This document shows, piece by piece, positions 18,131 through 27,333 of a stretch of DNA of 64,000 nt. The notes under the pieces were generated by a model. The model was not told the DNA's origin and searched no databases. It saw nothing but the letters and a program-made list of their open reading frames with translations. Every line of letters starts with the position of its first letter. The stretch's first letter is position 1. A program made the translations under genes and the position numbers. Location: assembly GCA_965279595.1 (NCBI GenBank), contig OZ257246.1, positions 1,364,001-1,428,000 of the forward strand, written 5' to 3'. Origin of the DNA: CAIKLP01 sp965279595 (GTDB lineage: Bacteria; Bacteroidota; Bacteroidia; Sphingobacteriales; Sphingobacteriaceae).

Positions 18131-19681
18131 GTGAAAGATAAAGCATTATTTAAAACTTCTTCAGGAATTGAAATTAAAGAAGTTTATTACACCCCTACAA
18201 AGAATTCTGAATTACCAGGTCAATTCCCATTTACAAGAGGAATTCAACCAGATATGTATCGAGGTAGGTTATGGACAATGAGGCAGTATGCTGGATTTTC
18301 TACTGCTGAAGAATCAAACAAAAGGTATCACTATTTGCTTCAACAAGGTACAATGGGACTTTCAGTCGCATTTGATTTACCAACGCAAATTGGATATGAT
18401 TCAGATCATGTTTTTGCTGAAGGAGAAGTTGGTAAAGTAGGTGTTGCTATTGACTCATTAAAGGATATGGAAATTCTTTTTGAAGGTATTGAATTGGAAA
18501 AGATTACCACATCTATGACCATCAATTCAACAGCATCCATTCTATTAGCAATGTATATTGCTTTAGCAAAAAAGCAAGGTGCTGATATTCGCCAAATTTC
18601 AGGTACTATACAAAATGATATTTTAAAAGAATATGCAGCAAGAGGTACTTATATATACCCTCCAAAAGCATCTATGAGATTGATAACGGATATCTTCGAA
18701 TATTGTAGCAAAGAAGTTCCTAAATGGAATACAATTTCGATTTCTGGCTACCATATAAGAGAAGCTGGATCAACTGCAGTACAAGAATTAGCTTTTACTT
18801 TAGCAAATGGTAAATCATATTTAAAAGCCGCAATTGATAAAGGTTTGGATATTGATGTTTTTGCTAAACGACTTTCATTTTTCTTTAATTGTCACAATAA
18901 TTTTTTTGAAGAAATTGCCAAATTTAGAGCAGCTCGAAGAATGTGGGCGAAGATCACAAAAGAGCTTGGTGCAAAAGATGAAAGAGCAATGCAGTTACGC
19001 TTTCATACACAAACTGGAGGATCTACCCTTACTGCACAACAACCCATGAATAATATAGTTAGAGTTGGTGCTCAGGCAATGGCAGCTGTTTTAGGTGGAA
19101 CACAATCTTTGCATACCAATGGTTATGATGAGGCATTGTCCTTACCTACAGAAGCTGCAGCAAAAATAGCTTTAAGAACTCAACAAATTATTGCATTTGA
19201 GACCGGCGTAACTGAAACTGTTGACCCTTTAGCGGGTTCTTATTTTATTGAAGAACTTACTGATAAAATGGAAGCAGAGGCTTTAAAGTATATTGAAAAA
19301 ATCGATGCGATGGGAGGATCTGTTCAAGCCATCGAAGAAGGTTATATGCAAAAAGAAATTGCAGATGCCGCCTATGAATATCAAAAAGATATTGAAAATG
19401 GAAATAGAATTTTAGTTGGAGTTAATAAATTCACTCAGCCTGTTGAACCATTACACAATGTTTTCAAAGTAGATGATCACATTCGAACAGTTCAAATAAA
19501 TAAAATTAATAAGTTGAAAGAAGAAAGGGACTCAGAAAAAGTTGCAAAGATTTTAACGAATTTAGAAAGCAAAGCAGCAACGGATGAAAACTTAATGCCA
19601 ATTATTATTGAAGCTGTTGAAAATTACGCTACACTAGGTGAAGTGGCTAATTCATTAAGAAATGTTTTTGGTGAATATTAA
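18131..19681 (+). CDS. methylmalonyl-CoA mutase, catalytic (TIM-barrel) subunit lacking the B12-binding domain
   Basis: This 516-aa protein starts at a GTG 11 bp after the previous stop. It aligns with the substrate-binding half of methylmalonyl-CoA mutase with a constant offset of 36 to the Propionibacterium numbering. Tyr53, Gln161, Arg171 and His208 match Tyr89, Gln197, Arg207 and His244. Tyr89 and Arg207 grip the methylmalonyl carboxylate, so this enzyme should use methylmalonyl-CoA rather than isobutyryl-CoA (Phe/Gln). The chain stops after the linker region (VANSLRNVFGEY), with no DxHxxG cobalamin domain. Either it is the small, structural subunit of a heterodimeric mutase or it needs a separate B12 protein. 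No partner mutA/mutB gene is adjacent. It retains catalytic residues, which structural subunits normally lose. Confidence 0.88.
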   Translation: MKDKALFKTSSGIEIKEVYYTPTKNSELPGQFPFTRGIQPDMYRGRLWTMRQYAGFSTAEESNKRYHYLLQQGTMGLSVAFDLPTQIGYDSDHVFAEGEVGKVGVAIDSLKDMEILFEGIELEKITTSMTINSTASILLAMYIALAKKQGADIRQISGTIQNDILKEYAARGTYIYPPKASMRLITDIFEYCSKEVPKWNTISISGYHIREAGSTAVQELAFTLANGKSYLKAAIDKGLDIDVFAKRLSFFFNCHNNFFEEIAKFRAARRMWAKITKELGAKDERAMQLRFHTQTGGSTLTAQQPMNNIVRVGAQAMAAVLGGTQSLHTNGYDEALSLPTEAAAKIALRTQQIIAFETGVTETVDPLAGSYFIEELTDKMEAEALKYIEKIDAMGGSVQAIEEGYMQKEIADAAYEYQKDIENGNRILVGVNKFTQPVEPLHNVFKVDDHIRTVQINKINKLKEERDSEKVAKILTNLESKAATDENLMPIIIEAVENYATLGEVANSLRNVFGEY

Positions 19682-19709
19682 TCGATATTTTATTTAAATC
19701 TTAATCTAT

Positions 19710-20459
19710 ATGTTAAGTTATTTTAAATGGGTTATAGGGTTTTGTTTAATACTTGTTATTTCTTCTTGTAGTAAACAATTAATTCAAACAAATAAAACTT
19801 CTACACAAACAAAATTAAATAGTGAAATAATTCAAGACCCTACTATTTTGAATTTTGTTGAACCTTACCGTAAATCTTTAGATTCACAAATGAATAGGGT
19901 CGTTGCTTATTCTCAGACAGAATTGATAAAAGAACTGCCGGAAAGTAATTTGTCAAATTTTTTTGCAGATGCAATTTCCAATGCCTGCAAGTCCCAAAAA
20001 ATCAATTTTGATTTTGCAATGCCAACAACAAACGGAGGTATCAGATCCTCACTTCCGAAAGGTGAATGGAATCTCAGAAATATATTTGAATTAATGCCAT
20101 TTGAAAATGAATTAGTCTTGCTTCAATTAAGTGGAAAGAAAGTAAATGAATTAGTTGAATTCATTATAGACAAAGGTGGTCAGCCAGTTTCAGGAATTAG
20201 AATTGAAGCAAAAAACAAAAAAGCCTTGAGTGTTTATATCAATAATGAACTGATTGATATAAATAAAACATACATGGTTCTTACTTCTGATTACCTAGCC
20301 GGTGGTGGAGATGGAATCACTGCATTTACTAATCCAATAAAAAGAACCAATCTGAATTATAAAGTAAGAGACGCAATTTTGGATTATTTGGAAACACAAA
20401 AAACATCAGGAATGACTATTAATGCCCAAAAAGATGGAAGAGTTAAAATCGAACAGTAG
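19710..20459 (+). CDS. 5'-nucleotidase C-terminal-domain lipoprotein
   Basis: This 249-aa protein has a signal peptide and lipobox VISSC (Cys20). The body is the 5_nucleotid_C substrate-binding domain: ESNLSNFFADAI, NGGIRSSLPKGEWNLRNIFELMPFEN, GQPVSGIRIEA and YLAGGGDGITAF. It lacks the metal-binding metallophosphatase domain, which is encoded by the next, overlapping gene. In UshA-type enzymes both domains are in one chain, metallophosphatase first. Here they are separate genes in reversed order. The protein probably works with its neighbour in the periplasm to hydrolyse nucleotides or UDP-sugars. The genes overlap, so translational coupling is expected. Confidence 0.85.
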   Translation: MLSYFKWVIGFCLILVISSCSKQLIQTNKTSTQTKLNSEIIQDPTILNFVEPYRKSLDSQMNRVVAYSQTELIKELPESNLSNFFADAISNACKSQKINFDFAMPTTNGGIRSSLPKGEWNLRNIFELMPFENELVLLQLSGKKVNELVEFIIDKGGQPVSGIRIEAKNKKALSVYINNELIDINKTYMVLTSDYLAGGGDGITAFTNPIKRTNLNYKVRDAILDYLETQKTSGMTINAQKDGRVKIEQ

Positions 20460-21396
20460 AAGGGAATTTATAAGATCCCTTTCTGCAGCTGCTGCATTAC
20501 TTTCATTTGGAATTAATCCGAAAGATGCCGCTGCAAAAACAGAAATTTGCAAGTTAACTATTTTGCACACAAATGATGTGCACAGTAGGATTGACCCATT
20601 TCCAACAGATGGCTCAAGAAATGCAGGATTAGGTGGAGTTGCAAGAAGGGCAACCTTGATCAAAAAATTAAGATCAGAAGAAAAAAATGTATTACTTCTA
20701 GATGCTGGGGATATATTCCAAGGAACACCATATTTTAATTTGTATGGTGGTGAACTAGAAATAAAATTGATGAGTCAATTAGGTTATGATGCAGCTACTT
20801 TAGGTAATCATGATTTTGATAATGGTTTAAATGGTTTTTTGAAACCATACTCTTTTGCAAATTTTCCATTTCTATGTGCAAATTATGATTTTAATGATAC
20901 AGTTTTGAAAGATAAAACAATGCCTTTTAAAGTGTTTCAAAAGGGTGACCTAAAAGTTGGGGTTTTTGGAATTGGAATTGAACTTCAAGGTTTGGTTGAA
21001 AAGAAAAACTTCGAAAACACTGTTTATTTAGATCCAATAGTTTCAGCTAATAAGTTCGCGGCCATTTTGAAAAATGAAAAACATTGCGATTTAATTATTT
21101 GCTTATCTCATTTAGGTTATTCATACAAAGACAAAAAAGTATCAGATCAAGTTTTGGCTGACCATACATCTAACATTGATTTAATTATCGGTGCTCATAC
21201 TCACACATTTATGAATACTCCTGAATCTAGAAAAAATAAAGATGGTAAGGAAGTTCAAATTTTTCAAGTTGGATTTGCAGGTATCAATTTAGGTCGTGTA
21301 GATTTCTATTATGAAAAATCAAAGAAAAAGAAACAAGCTTTTGGTACTGCTATGCTAATTAACCAAGAGCTTATTGACGATTTTCAAATTGGTTAA
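20434..21396 (+). CDS. 5'-nucleotidase-type metallophosphatase (N-terminal domain), Tat-exported
   Basis: This protein of about 320 aa has a twin-arginine signal (SRREFIRSL) followed by AAAALLSFG. The calcineurin-like di-metal site is complete: ILHTNDVHSR, LLDAGDIFQG, TLGNHDFDNG, SHLGY and IGAHTHTF. The C-terminal nucleotide-binding domain is missing and is supplied by the preceding gene, which this one overlaps by 26 bp. ATG 20422 and ATG 20434 are both possible; I chose 20434 because it puts the Tat motif nearer the N-terminus. Export by Tat here and by Sec as a lipoprotein for the partner is an unusual split for one enzyme. Confidence 0.85.
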   Translation: MEELKSNSRREFIRSLSAAAALLSFGINPKDAAAKTEICKLTILHTNDVHSRIDPFPTDGSRNAGLGGVARRATLIKKLRSEEKNVLLLDAGDIFQGTPYFNLYGGELEIKLMSQLGYDAATLGNHDFDNGLNGFLKPYSFANFPFLCANYDFNDTVLKDKTMPFKVFQKGDLKVGVFGIGIELQGLVEKKNFENTVYLDPIVSANKFAAILKNEKHCDLIICLSHLGYSYKDKKVSDQVLADHTSNIDLIIGAHTHTFMNTPESRKNKDGKEVQIFQVGFAGINLGRVDFYYEKSKKKKQAFGTAMLINQELIDDFQIG

Positions 21397-21783
21397 TTAT
21401 GGATAAAAGATAATCTATTTTATTGGATCAATTTTACCTATTTTTTCTTCTTAATAATTCAAAAAAACTTTTTTCTGTTTAACATAAAACCTTAAAAAGA
21501 GATTATGATTTGATTGTCAGTATTTTAACTCAAAAAGCCCGTAAACACTAGCAAAAACAAGGATTTTAACATATGTTCATAACTAGTTTTTTGTTCGCTT
21601 AATATTATTTTAATTTTTTTTAAACAAAAAAATCGGTTTGCGGTATCGAAAATCAACTTTGAAAAAATCAAGTGTTTTTTTTATTTTTTTGTTAAGAAAT
21701 AAATTCAAATATTCGTAAACCCTAAGGATGAGAATCACCCAAAAATTAGGTTTCAACAAAAATATTTTATACGCTCAATTATA
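21397..21783. other. 387-bp intergenic region upstream of dnaA
   Basis: Very AT-rich with many T and A tracts. I see no open reading frame. I looked for DnaA boxes (TTATCCACA and one-mismatch forms) on both strands and found no convincing match or cluster, so an origin here is not supported, although its position before dnaA makes it the natural candidate. The dnaA promoter must lie here, but I could not pick a clear TTTG/TAnnTTTG pair. Confidence 0.5.
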
Positions 21784-23211
21784 ATGGTAGAAACTAGCAC
21801 AGCAGTATGGGAAAATTGTCTTAAAATAATTAAAGACAATGTGCCATCACAAAGTTTTAAAACTTGGTTTGAACCAATTAAAGCTTTGAAGTTGGAAGGC
21901 ACGGTGCTCACAATTCAAGTTCCTAGTTTGTTTTTCTATGAATGGTTAGAAGAACACTATGTGAATTTATTACGTAAAACAATTAAACATGAATTAGGAA
22001 ATGAAGCACGTTTGGAATATAACATTGTAGTTGACAATGCAACTTCAAGTACTAAAGCGCAAACTATCAATATCCCAGGTTCTCCAAATGGTGAATTAAA
22101 GAATCCTTCTGTTCCAATTCCAGTTACAGTTCCTTCTTCTATACGTAACCCATTTGTAATTCCAGGATTAAAAAAAATAAATATTGATAGTCAACTGAAT
22201 AATAAATACTCATTTGATAATTTTGTTGAAGGGGATTGCAATCGTTTAGCAAGATCTGCAGGGTTTGCTGTAGCTAATAAGCCCGGTGGCACTTCTTTCA
22301 ACCCTTTGATGATATATGGACCAACTGGCTTAGGTAAAACACATTTAATTCATGCAATTGGTGGTGCTATTAAAGATAGATTCCCTGATAAGCAAGTTTT
22401 ATATGTTAATGCAGAGAAATTTACTCAGCAGTTCGTAGAATCAATGAAAAATAATACCATCAATGATTTTAAGAATTTTTATCAACTAATAGATGTATTG
22501 ATTTTAGATGATGTTCATAATTTCGCTGGTAAAGAAAAAACACAAGATATTTTCTTTCACATTTTTAATGAATTGCATCAAACCAATAAACAAATTGTTT
22601 TAACATCAGATAAACCACCAAAAGATTTAATTGGTGTAGAAGATCGTTTATTGTCAAGATTCAAATGGGGACTTACTGCTGATTTGCAAATTCCTGATTT
22701 TGAAACGCGAATGGCAATACTATACAAAAAAATGCAATTGGATGGAATTGAATTGCCTCAAGAAGTGGTAGAGTATGTTGCTCATAATATTGATAGCAAC
22801 ATGAGAGACTTAGAAGGTGCAATGGTTTCTTTATTAGCTCACTCAACTTTGAATAAAAAGGAAATTGATCTGCCTTTGGCTAAACAAATGCTAAAGAACT
22901 TTATCAAAAATTCAAGCAAAGAAATTTCAATTGAATACATTCAGAAACTAGTTTGTGAGTATTTTGAAGTGCCAGTAGAATTATTAAAATCACAAACTCG
23001 TAAAAGGGAAATAGTTCAAGCTAGACAAATTTCAATGTACTTAGCTAAAAGTCATACAAAGTCATCTTTAAAATCAATAGGTATGCATTTTGGAGGTAGA
23101 GATCACTCTACAGTTATTTATGCTTGTCAAACTGTTGAAGATTTAATAGATACAGATAAAAAATTTAGAGCTTATGTGGCAGATATTCAAAAGAAATTGA
23201 AATTAAGCTAA
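21784..23211 (+). CDS. dnaA: chromosomal replication initiator DnaA
   Basis: This 475-aa initiator of normal length binds DnaA boxes at the origin and melts DNA as an ATP-bound filament. Domain I is at 1-85 (WENCLKIIKDNVPSQSFKTWFEPI). A variable linker with prolines follows. The AAA+ domain starts with NKYSFDNFVEGDCNRLA and has Walker A GPTGLGKTHLIHAIG, Walker B LILDDVHNF and the arginine-finger region DRLLSRFKWGL. Domain IV carries the DnaA signature GGRDHSTVIYACQTVE near the C-terminus. No dnaN or recF follows; instead there is a terminator. That is common in Bacteroidota, where the dnaA-dnaN linkage is often broken. Confidence 0.97.
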   Translation: MVETSTAVWENCLKIIKDNVPSQSFKTWFEPIKALKLEGTVLTIQVPSLFFYEWLEEHYVNLLRKTIKHELGNEARLEYNIVVDNATSSTKAQTINIPGSPNGELKNPSVPIPVTVPSSIRNPFVIPGLKKINIDSQLNNKYSFDNFVEGDCNRLARSAGFAVANKPGGTSFNPLMIYGPTGLGKTHLIHAIGGAIKDRFPDKQVLYVNAEKFTQQFVESMKNNTINDFKNFYQLIDVLILDDVHNFAGKEKTQDIFFHIFNELHQTNKQIVLTSDKPPKDLIGVEDRLLSRFKWGLTADLQIPDFETRMAILYKKMQLDGIELPQEVVEYVAHNIDSNMRDLEGAMVSLLAHSTLNKKEIDLPLAKQMLKNFIKNSSKEISIEYIQKLVCEYFEVPVELLKSQTRKREIVQARQISMYLAKSHTKSSLKSIGMHFGGRDHSTVIYACQTVEDLIDTDKKFRAYVADIQKKLKLS

Positions 23212-23228
23212 ATCTAAATTTTGAAATA

Positions 23229-23258
23229 AAACCCAGTCCATCAAGACTGGGTTTTTTT
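23229..23258 (+). terminator. rho-independent terminator of dnaA
   Basis: AAACCCAGTC (23229-23238), a 6-nt loop and GACTGGGTTT (23245-23254) form a perfect 10-bp stem followed by more T residues, 18 bp after the dnaA stop. Confidence 0.9.
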
Positions 23259-23393
23259 ATTTAATCCAATTCAAATAATGCTTTAATTTAATATTAGGCA
23301 GCATCATAACACAATCTTTACAATCCCACCTATTGGATTAAATAATATTTAACTTATTTTAGTTATTGAAATTAAAACCATAATCCTAAAAAA

Positions 23394-24131
23394 ATGAAAA
23401 AAATTAAAATTGCAGTCCTTCTGATTTTATTTGCTACCCTAAGTGTAGGCACATACGCACAAAGTGTGGATGATGTTATAAATAAATACATTCAGACCAT
23501 TGGCGGAGCTCAAAAATTAAATGCGTTGAAAGGTGTTAAAATGGACATGGTTGTTAACGCACAAGGAATGGAAATTCCAGTAGAAGTAGTTCAGCTAAAA
23601 GGTGGTAAAATGTTTGTGAAAATAAATTTGCAAGGGAAAGAAATTGTACAAATGGCTTCTGATGGAGAAACAATGTGGAGTACTAATTTCATGACAATGA
23701 AAGCAGAGAAAAGTGATGCCGAAGCAACTCAAAATGCAAAATTATCTAATAAAGATTTTCCAGATGTTTTTTTAGATTATAAGTCTAAAGGATACAAAGC
23801 AGAACTAATAGGAAAAGAAACTAAAGAAGGAACAGAATGTTATAAAGTGAAATTAACAAAGGATCCAATTATGGTTGATGGTGTTAAAACAGATGATATA
23901 ACTTATTATTATTTTGAAACAGAAAATAATCTTCAAATTGCATCAGAGTCTGAGATAAAATCAGGACCTATGAAAGGACAAAAATCAAATTCAACCATGA
24001 GTGATTATCAAGAAGTGGAAGGAATTTATTTTCCGTTTTCAATGAATCAAGGTGGACAGGAAATGAAAGTTAAAAAAGTAACAATCAATCCTGTAATTGA
24101 TGAAAAACTCTTCCAATTTCCAACTAAATAA
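23394..24131 (+). CDS. outer-membrane lipoprotein-sorting-like (LolA-fold) periplasmic protein
   Basis: This 245-aa protein has a Sec signal (MKKIKIAVLLILFATLSVGTYAQ) without a lipobox, so a soluble periplasmic location is likely. It begins VDDVINKYIQTIGG and then runs as repeated antiparallel strands (MDMVVNAQGMEIPVEVVQLKGG, QMASDGETMWSTN, YKVKLTKDPI, ESEIKSGPMKG, YFPFSMN). This is the pattern of LolA/LolB-fold proteins in Bacteroidota that are annotated as outer-membrane lipoprotein-sorting proteins. It is not the true LolA of the Lol pathway as far as can be seen. Ligand and partner are unknown. Hairpins before and after show a single-gene transcript. Confidence 0.7.
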   Translation: MKKIKIAVLLILFATLSVGTYAQSVDDVINKYIQTIGGAQKLNALKGVKMDMVVNAQGMEIPVEVVQLKGGKMFVKINLQGKEIVQMASDGETMWSTNFMTMKAEKSDAEATQNAKLSNKDFPDVFLDYKSKGYKAELIGKETKEGTECYKVKLTKDPIMVDGVKTDDITYYYFETENNLQIASESEIKSGPMKGQKSNSTMSDYQEVEGIYFPFSMNQGGQEMKVKKVTINPVIDEKLFQFPTK

Positions 24132-24140
24132 TTTCATTAA

Positions 24141-24169
24141 TCCTCGATTTTAAATCGGGGATTTTTTTT
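24141..24169 (+). terminator. rho-independent terminator
   Basis: TCCTCGATTT pairs with AAATCGGGGA (one G-T pair) and is followed by seven T. It lies 9 bp before the next ATG, so its downstream gene may be expressed by read-through or from a promoter inside the previous gene. Confidence 0.75.
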
Positions 24170-24178
24170 ACTCAAATT

Positions 24179-27100
24179 ATGAAAAAAATATTGTTTACCA
24201 TTTCGCTTGTAGCAAGCGCATTTGGTTCTTATGCACAAGAAAAAATTGTATTAAAAGGGAAAGAATTATTTGGGGATATAGCTGCTCGTCCTATTGGTCC
24301 AGCACTAATGAGCGGCAGAATTTCAGATATGGAAATGCACCCTTCAAATAATAAAATTGTTTATGCAGGTACTGCTGGTGGTGGTGTTTGGAAAAGCACC
24401 GATGGAGGTGCTAGTTATGCTTCCATATTTGATGAACATATTCAGTCGATTGGATGTGTTAGTATAGACCCTAATAAACCTGATCAAAATATTTGGGTTG
24501 GAACTGGTGAAGTTTGGACAAGAAATAGTGTTTCTGTTGGTGACGGAATTTATAAATCAACAGATGGAGGACAAAATTGGTTGAACATGGGTTTGCCAAA
24601 ATCTGAAAGAATTGGTACTATAATAGTAGATCCTAAAAATAGTGATATTGTTTGGGCAGCTGTATTAGGCGCTCTGTGGAGTGATAGTGATGAGAGAGGA
24701 ATTTATAAAACAACAGATGGAGGAAAAACATGGAATAAACAATTCTTTGTAGATAAAAAAACGGGATGTGCAGATTTAATCATGGATCCTAAAAACTCGC
24801 AAATTCTTTATGCAAGTTTTTGGGAGTTTAGAAGAACACCTTGGTCATTTAGTTCTGGTGGAGATTTCTCTGCACTATACAAATCTACTGATGGTGGAAA
24901 TACTTGGAATAAAATACACAATGGATTTCCAGCAGGTAAATTAGGAAGAATTGCTATTGCCATTGCTCCTTCAAATACAAATATTTTATACTCAGTTCTT
25001 GAAACAGAAAATCCAGAAAAAAATGGATTGTATCGTTCAGAAGATGCTGGTAATTCTTGGAAACATTTAAATAGTGATTTCGGATTAGTAGTAAGACCAT
25101 TTTATTTTTCTCGCATAGTGGTTGATCCAAAAAATTCAGAAATAGTTTATAAAGCTGGACTCAATGGATCAATTAGTAGAGATGGCGGAAAAACTTTTAA
25201 AAATTTAGGCCCTATGCACTCCGATATTCATGATATAACTTTTGATATACATGATAGTAATAGAATTTTTTGTGGTACTGATGGAGGTGTTTATAGAAGT
25301 TATGATGGTGGCTCAACAATGGAAATAGTAATGAATTTACCAGTATCACAATTTTATCATGTAAGTGTAGATGATGCTGTACCTTATAAAGTGTATGGAG
25401 GTTTGCAGGATAATGGTTCGTGGTATGGTCCCTCAAAAAGCCCAGGAGGTGTTGAAGCTAGAGATTGGACAAGAATTGGTTTTGGTGATGGTTTCAGAGT
25501 AGTTAAACATCCAACAAAAAATATTATATACAGTGAAATGCAAGGGGCAGAAAATGTATGGAGATTTAATGTTGACAACGAAGAATTATTAACTATACAA
25601 CCATTGCCAATAAAAGGTGAAACTAAATTAAGGTTCAACTGGAACACACCAATTTCGGTAAGTGAAAAGCAACCTGATAGGATTTACATTGGAAGTCAGT
25701 ATGTTCATAAATCTGAAGATATGGGACAATCTTGGAAAAAAATATCACCTGATTTAACTACAAACGATCCTAAGAAATTAGAACAAGAAAAATCAGGTGG
25801 ATTATCAAAAGACAATTCAGGTGCTGAAAATCATTGTACAATTTTTACAATAGCCGAATCACCATTAAATGAAAATATTATTTGGGCTGGAACTGATGAT
25901 GGAAATGTTCAAATTACCAAGGATGGCGGGAAATCATGGACAAACGTAACTATTAACATTCCTAATATTCCAAAAAATACATGGTGTTATCATATTGAAG
26001 CAAGTGTTTTCTCAGAAGGCACTGCATATGCTGTTTTTGATGGGCATACTTTAGGTGATTTTAAAACTTATACTTACAAAACAACTGATTTTGGAAAATC
26101 TTGGAAGTCTATTATTACATCTGATGTAGATGGATTCGCCAGAAGTATTCAAGAAGACTATGTAAATCAAGACTTATTATTTTTAGGAACTGAGAAGGGA
26201 TTATATATTACAATTGATGGAGGATTGAACTGGTCACACTTTACAAATAAAATGCCTTCAGTTGCTGTTTTCTATTTAGAACTTCATAAGAAAACAAATG
26301 ATTTAATTATGGCCACACATGGTCGAGGTATTATCATACTAGATGATATCAGCCCACTTCGTCAAATATCACAAGATGTATTAGCAAAGGATGTACATTT
26401 CTTTAATCTTAAACCTGCTGTAATGGAAGAGCAATCAAATTTTGGAACTACAGCAACAGAACTAGAGTTTGTGGGTAACAATCCAATTTCAAGTGCGCAA
26501 ATTATTTATTATTTAAAAAAGCGTCACACCTTAGGTAAAATGGATTTGGAAATTCAAGATGCCAATGGAAATAAGATTGTTAATTTGAATGCTGGAAAAC
26601 AAAAAGGAATTAATGTAGTGAATTGGAATTATAACCAAAAAAACCCAAAAATAGCTGCAGGAAAAACAATAAGTTTTGCAGGATTTACTGCACCAAGAGT
26701 TCCAGCTGGAAACTATAAAGCAGTTCTTACAAAAGGGAAAGATGTTTATACTCATTCATTTGTTGTGGTGAATGATCCCAAAAGCAGTATACAACCAAAT
26801 GCTCGACAAAAACAACAAGAAGTAACTAAAAATCTTTTTGATATGAATGAGAAATTGGCTTATACTGTATATGAATTAGATCAGATGATTTCAATTATTG
26901 ATAAAATTAAGGAAAAGGATAAAAGTTTTGAAAAAGAAGGAACTAAAATTAAAACGACTTTGGAGTCTTTGAAAGCTTCAATGGTTGTAACAACTGGTGA
27001 TTCATATGTGGGTGCTGCTGAACCTCAACTCCGAGAAAAATTAGGTGAGTTGTATGCAAATGTTGCAACAGGTTTCAATGCGCCATCTGCTTCACAGATG

Positions 27101-27253
27101 GAAAATTTAGAAGCCATTTCCGATAGGTTCAATAAAGCAATTTTAGATTTCAATAAATTGAAAGAGAAAAACAATCCTAATTTGATTAACAAATCAAAAG
27201 CACTTGATATAATTTATTCAGTAAAAACATTTGAAACATTTGTTTCAGAATAA
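24179..27253 (+). CDS. secreted BNR/VPS10-type beta-propeller protein
   Basis: This 1024-aa protein has a signal peptide ending SYAQ. The body has about ten Asp-box repeats of the type S/T-x-D-G-G-x-x-W: KSTDGGASY, KSTDGGQNW, KTTDGGKTW, KSTDGGNTW, RSEDAGNSW, ISRDGGKTF, ITKDGGKSW, KTTDFGKSW and ITIDGGLNW. These build one or two sortilin-like (VPS10) propellers over about residues 30-720. A beta-sandwich (YYLKKRHTLGKMDLEIQDANG) and a helical C-terminal part follow. Large secreted proteins of this kind are common in Bacteroidota and are loosely annotated as glycosyl hydrolase or sortilin-like; no catalytic residues can be claimed. There is no T9SS tail. Confidence 0.82.
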   Translation: MKKILFTISLVASAFGSYAQEKIVLKGKELFGDIAARPIGPALMSGRISDMEMHPSNNKIVYAGTAGGGVWKSTDGGASYASIFDEHIQSIGCVSIDPNKPDQNIWVGTGEVWTRNSVSVGDGIYKSTDGGQNWLNMGLPKSERIGTIIVDPKNSDIVWAAVLGALWSDSDERGIYKTTDGGKTWNKQFFVDKKTGCADLIMDPKNSQILYASFWEFRRTPWSFSSGGDFSALYKSTDGGNTWNKIHNGFPAGKLGRIAIAIAPSNTNILYSVLETENPEKNGLYRSEDAGNSWKHLNSDFGLVVRPFYFSRIVVDPKNSEIVYKAGLNGSISRDGGKTFKNLGPMHSDIHDITFDIHDSNRIFCGTDGGVYRSYDGGSTMEIVMNLPVSQFYHVSVDDAVPYKVYGGLQDNGSWYGPSKSPGGVEARDWTRIGFGDGFRVVKHPTKNIIYSEMQGAENVWRFNVDNEELLTIQPLPIKGETKLRFNWNTPISVSEKQPDRIYIGSQYVHKSEDMGQSWKKISPDLTTNDPKKLEQEKSGGLSKDNSGAENHCTIFTIAESPLNENIIWAGTDDGNVQITKDGGKSWTNVTINIPNIPKNTWCYHIEASVFSEGTAYAVFDGHTLGDFKTYTYKTTDFGKSWKSIITSDVDGFARSIQEDYVNQDLLFLGTEKGLYITIDGGLNWSHFTNKMPSVAVFYLELHKKTNDLIMATHGRGIIILDDISPLRQISQDVLAKDVHFFNLKPAVMEEQSNFGTTATELEFVGNNPISSAQIIYYLKKRHTLGKMDLEIQDANGNKIVNLNAGKQKGINVVNWNYNQKNPKIAAGKTISFAGFTAPRVPAGNYKAVLTKGKDVYTHSFVVVNDPKSSIQPNARQKQQEVTKNLFDMNEKLAYTVYELDQMISIIDKIKEKDKSFEKEGTKIKTTLESLKASMVVTTGDSYVGAAEPQLREKLGELYANVATGFNAPSASQMENLEAISDRFNKAILDFNKLKEKNNPNLINKSKALDIIYSVKTFETFVSE

Positions 27254-27258
27254 AAAAT

Positions 27259-27294
27259 GAAAGGGGCTCTCTATTTTAAGAAAGCCCCTTTTTT
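27259..27294. terminator. rho-independent terminator between convergent genes
   Basis: AAGGGGCT (27261-27268) pairs with AGCCCCTT (27283-27290) around a 14-nt loop and is followed by TTTT. It lies 7 bp after the BNR gene. Confidence 0.75.
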
Positions 27295-27333
27295 ATTTTT
27301 GCTAATTAGTTATAGTAAATTAACTAATTGAAA

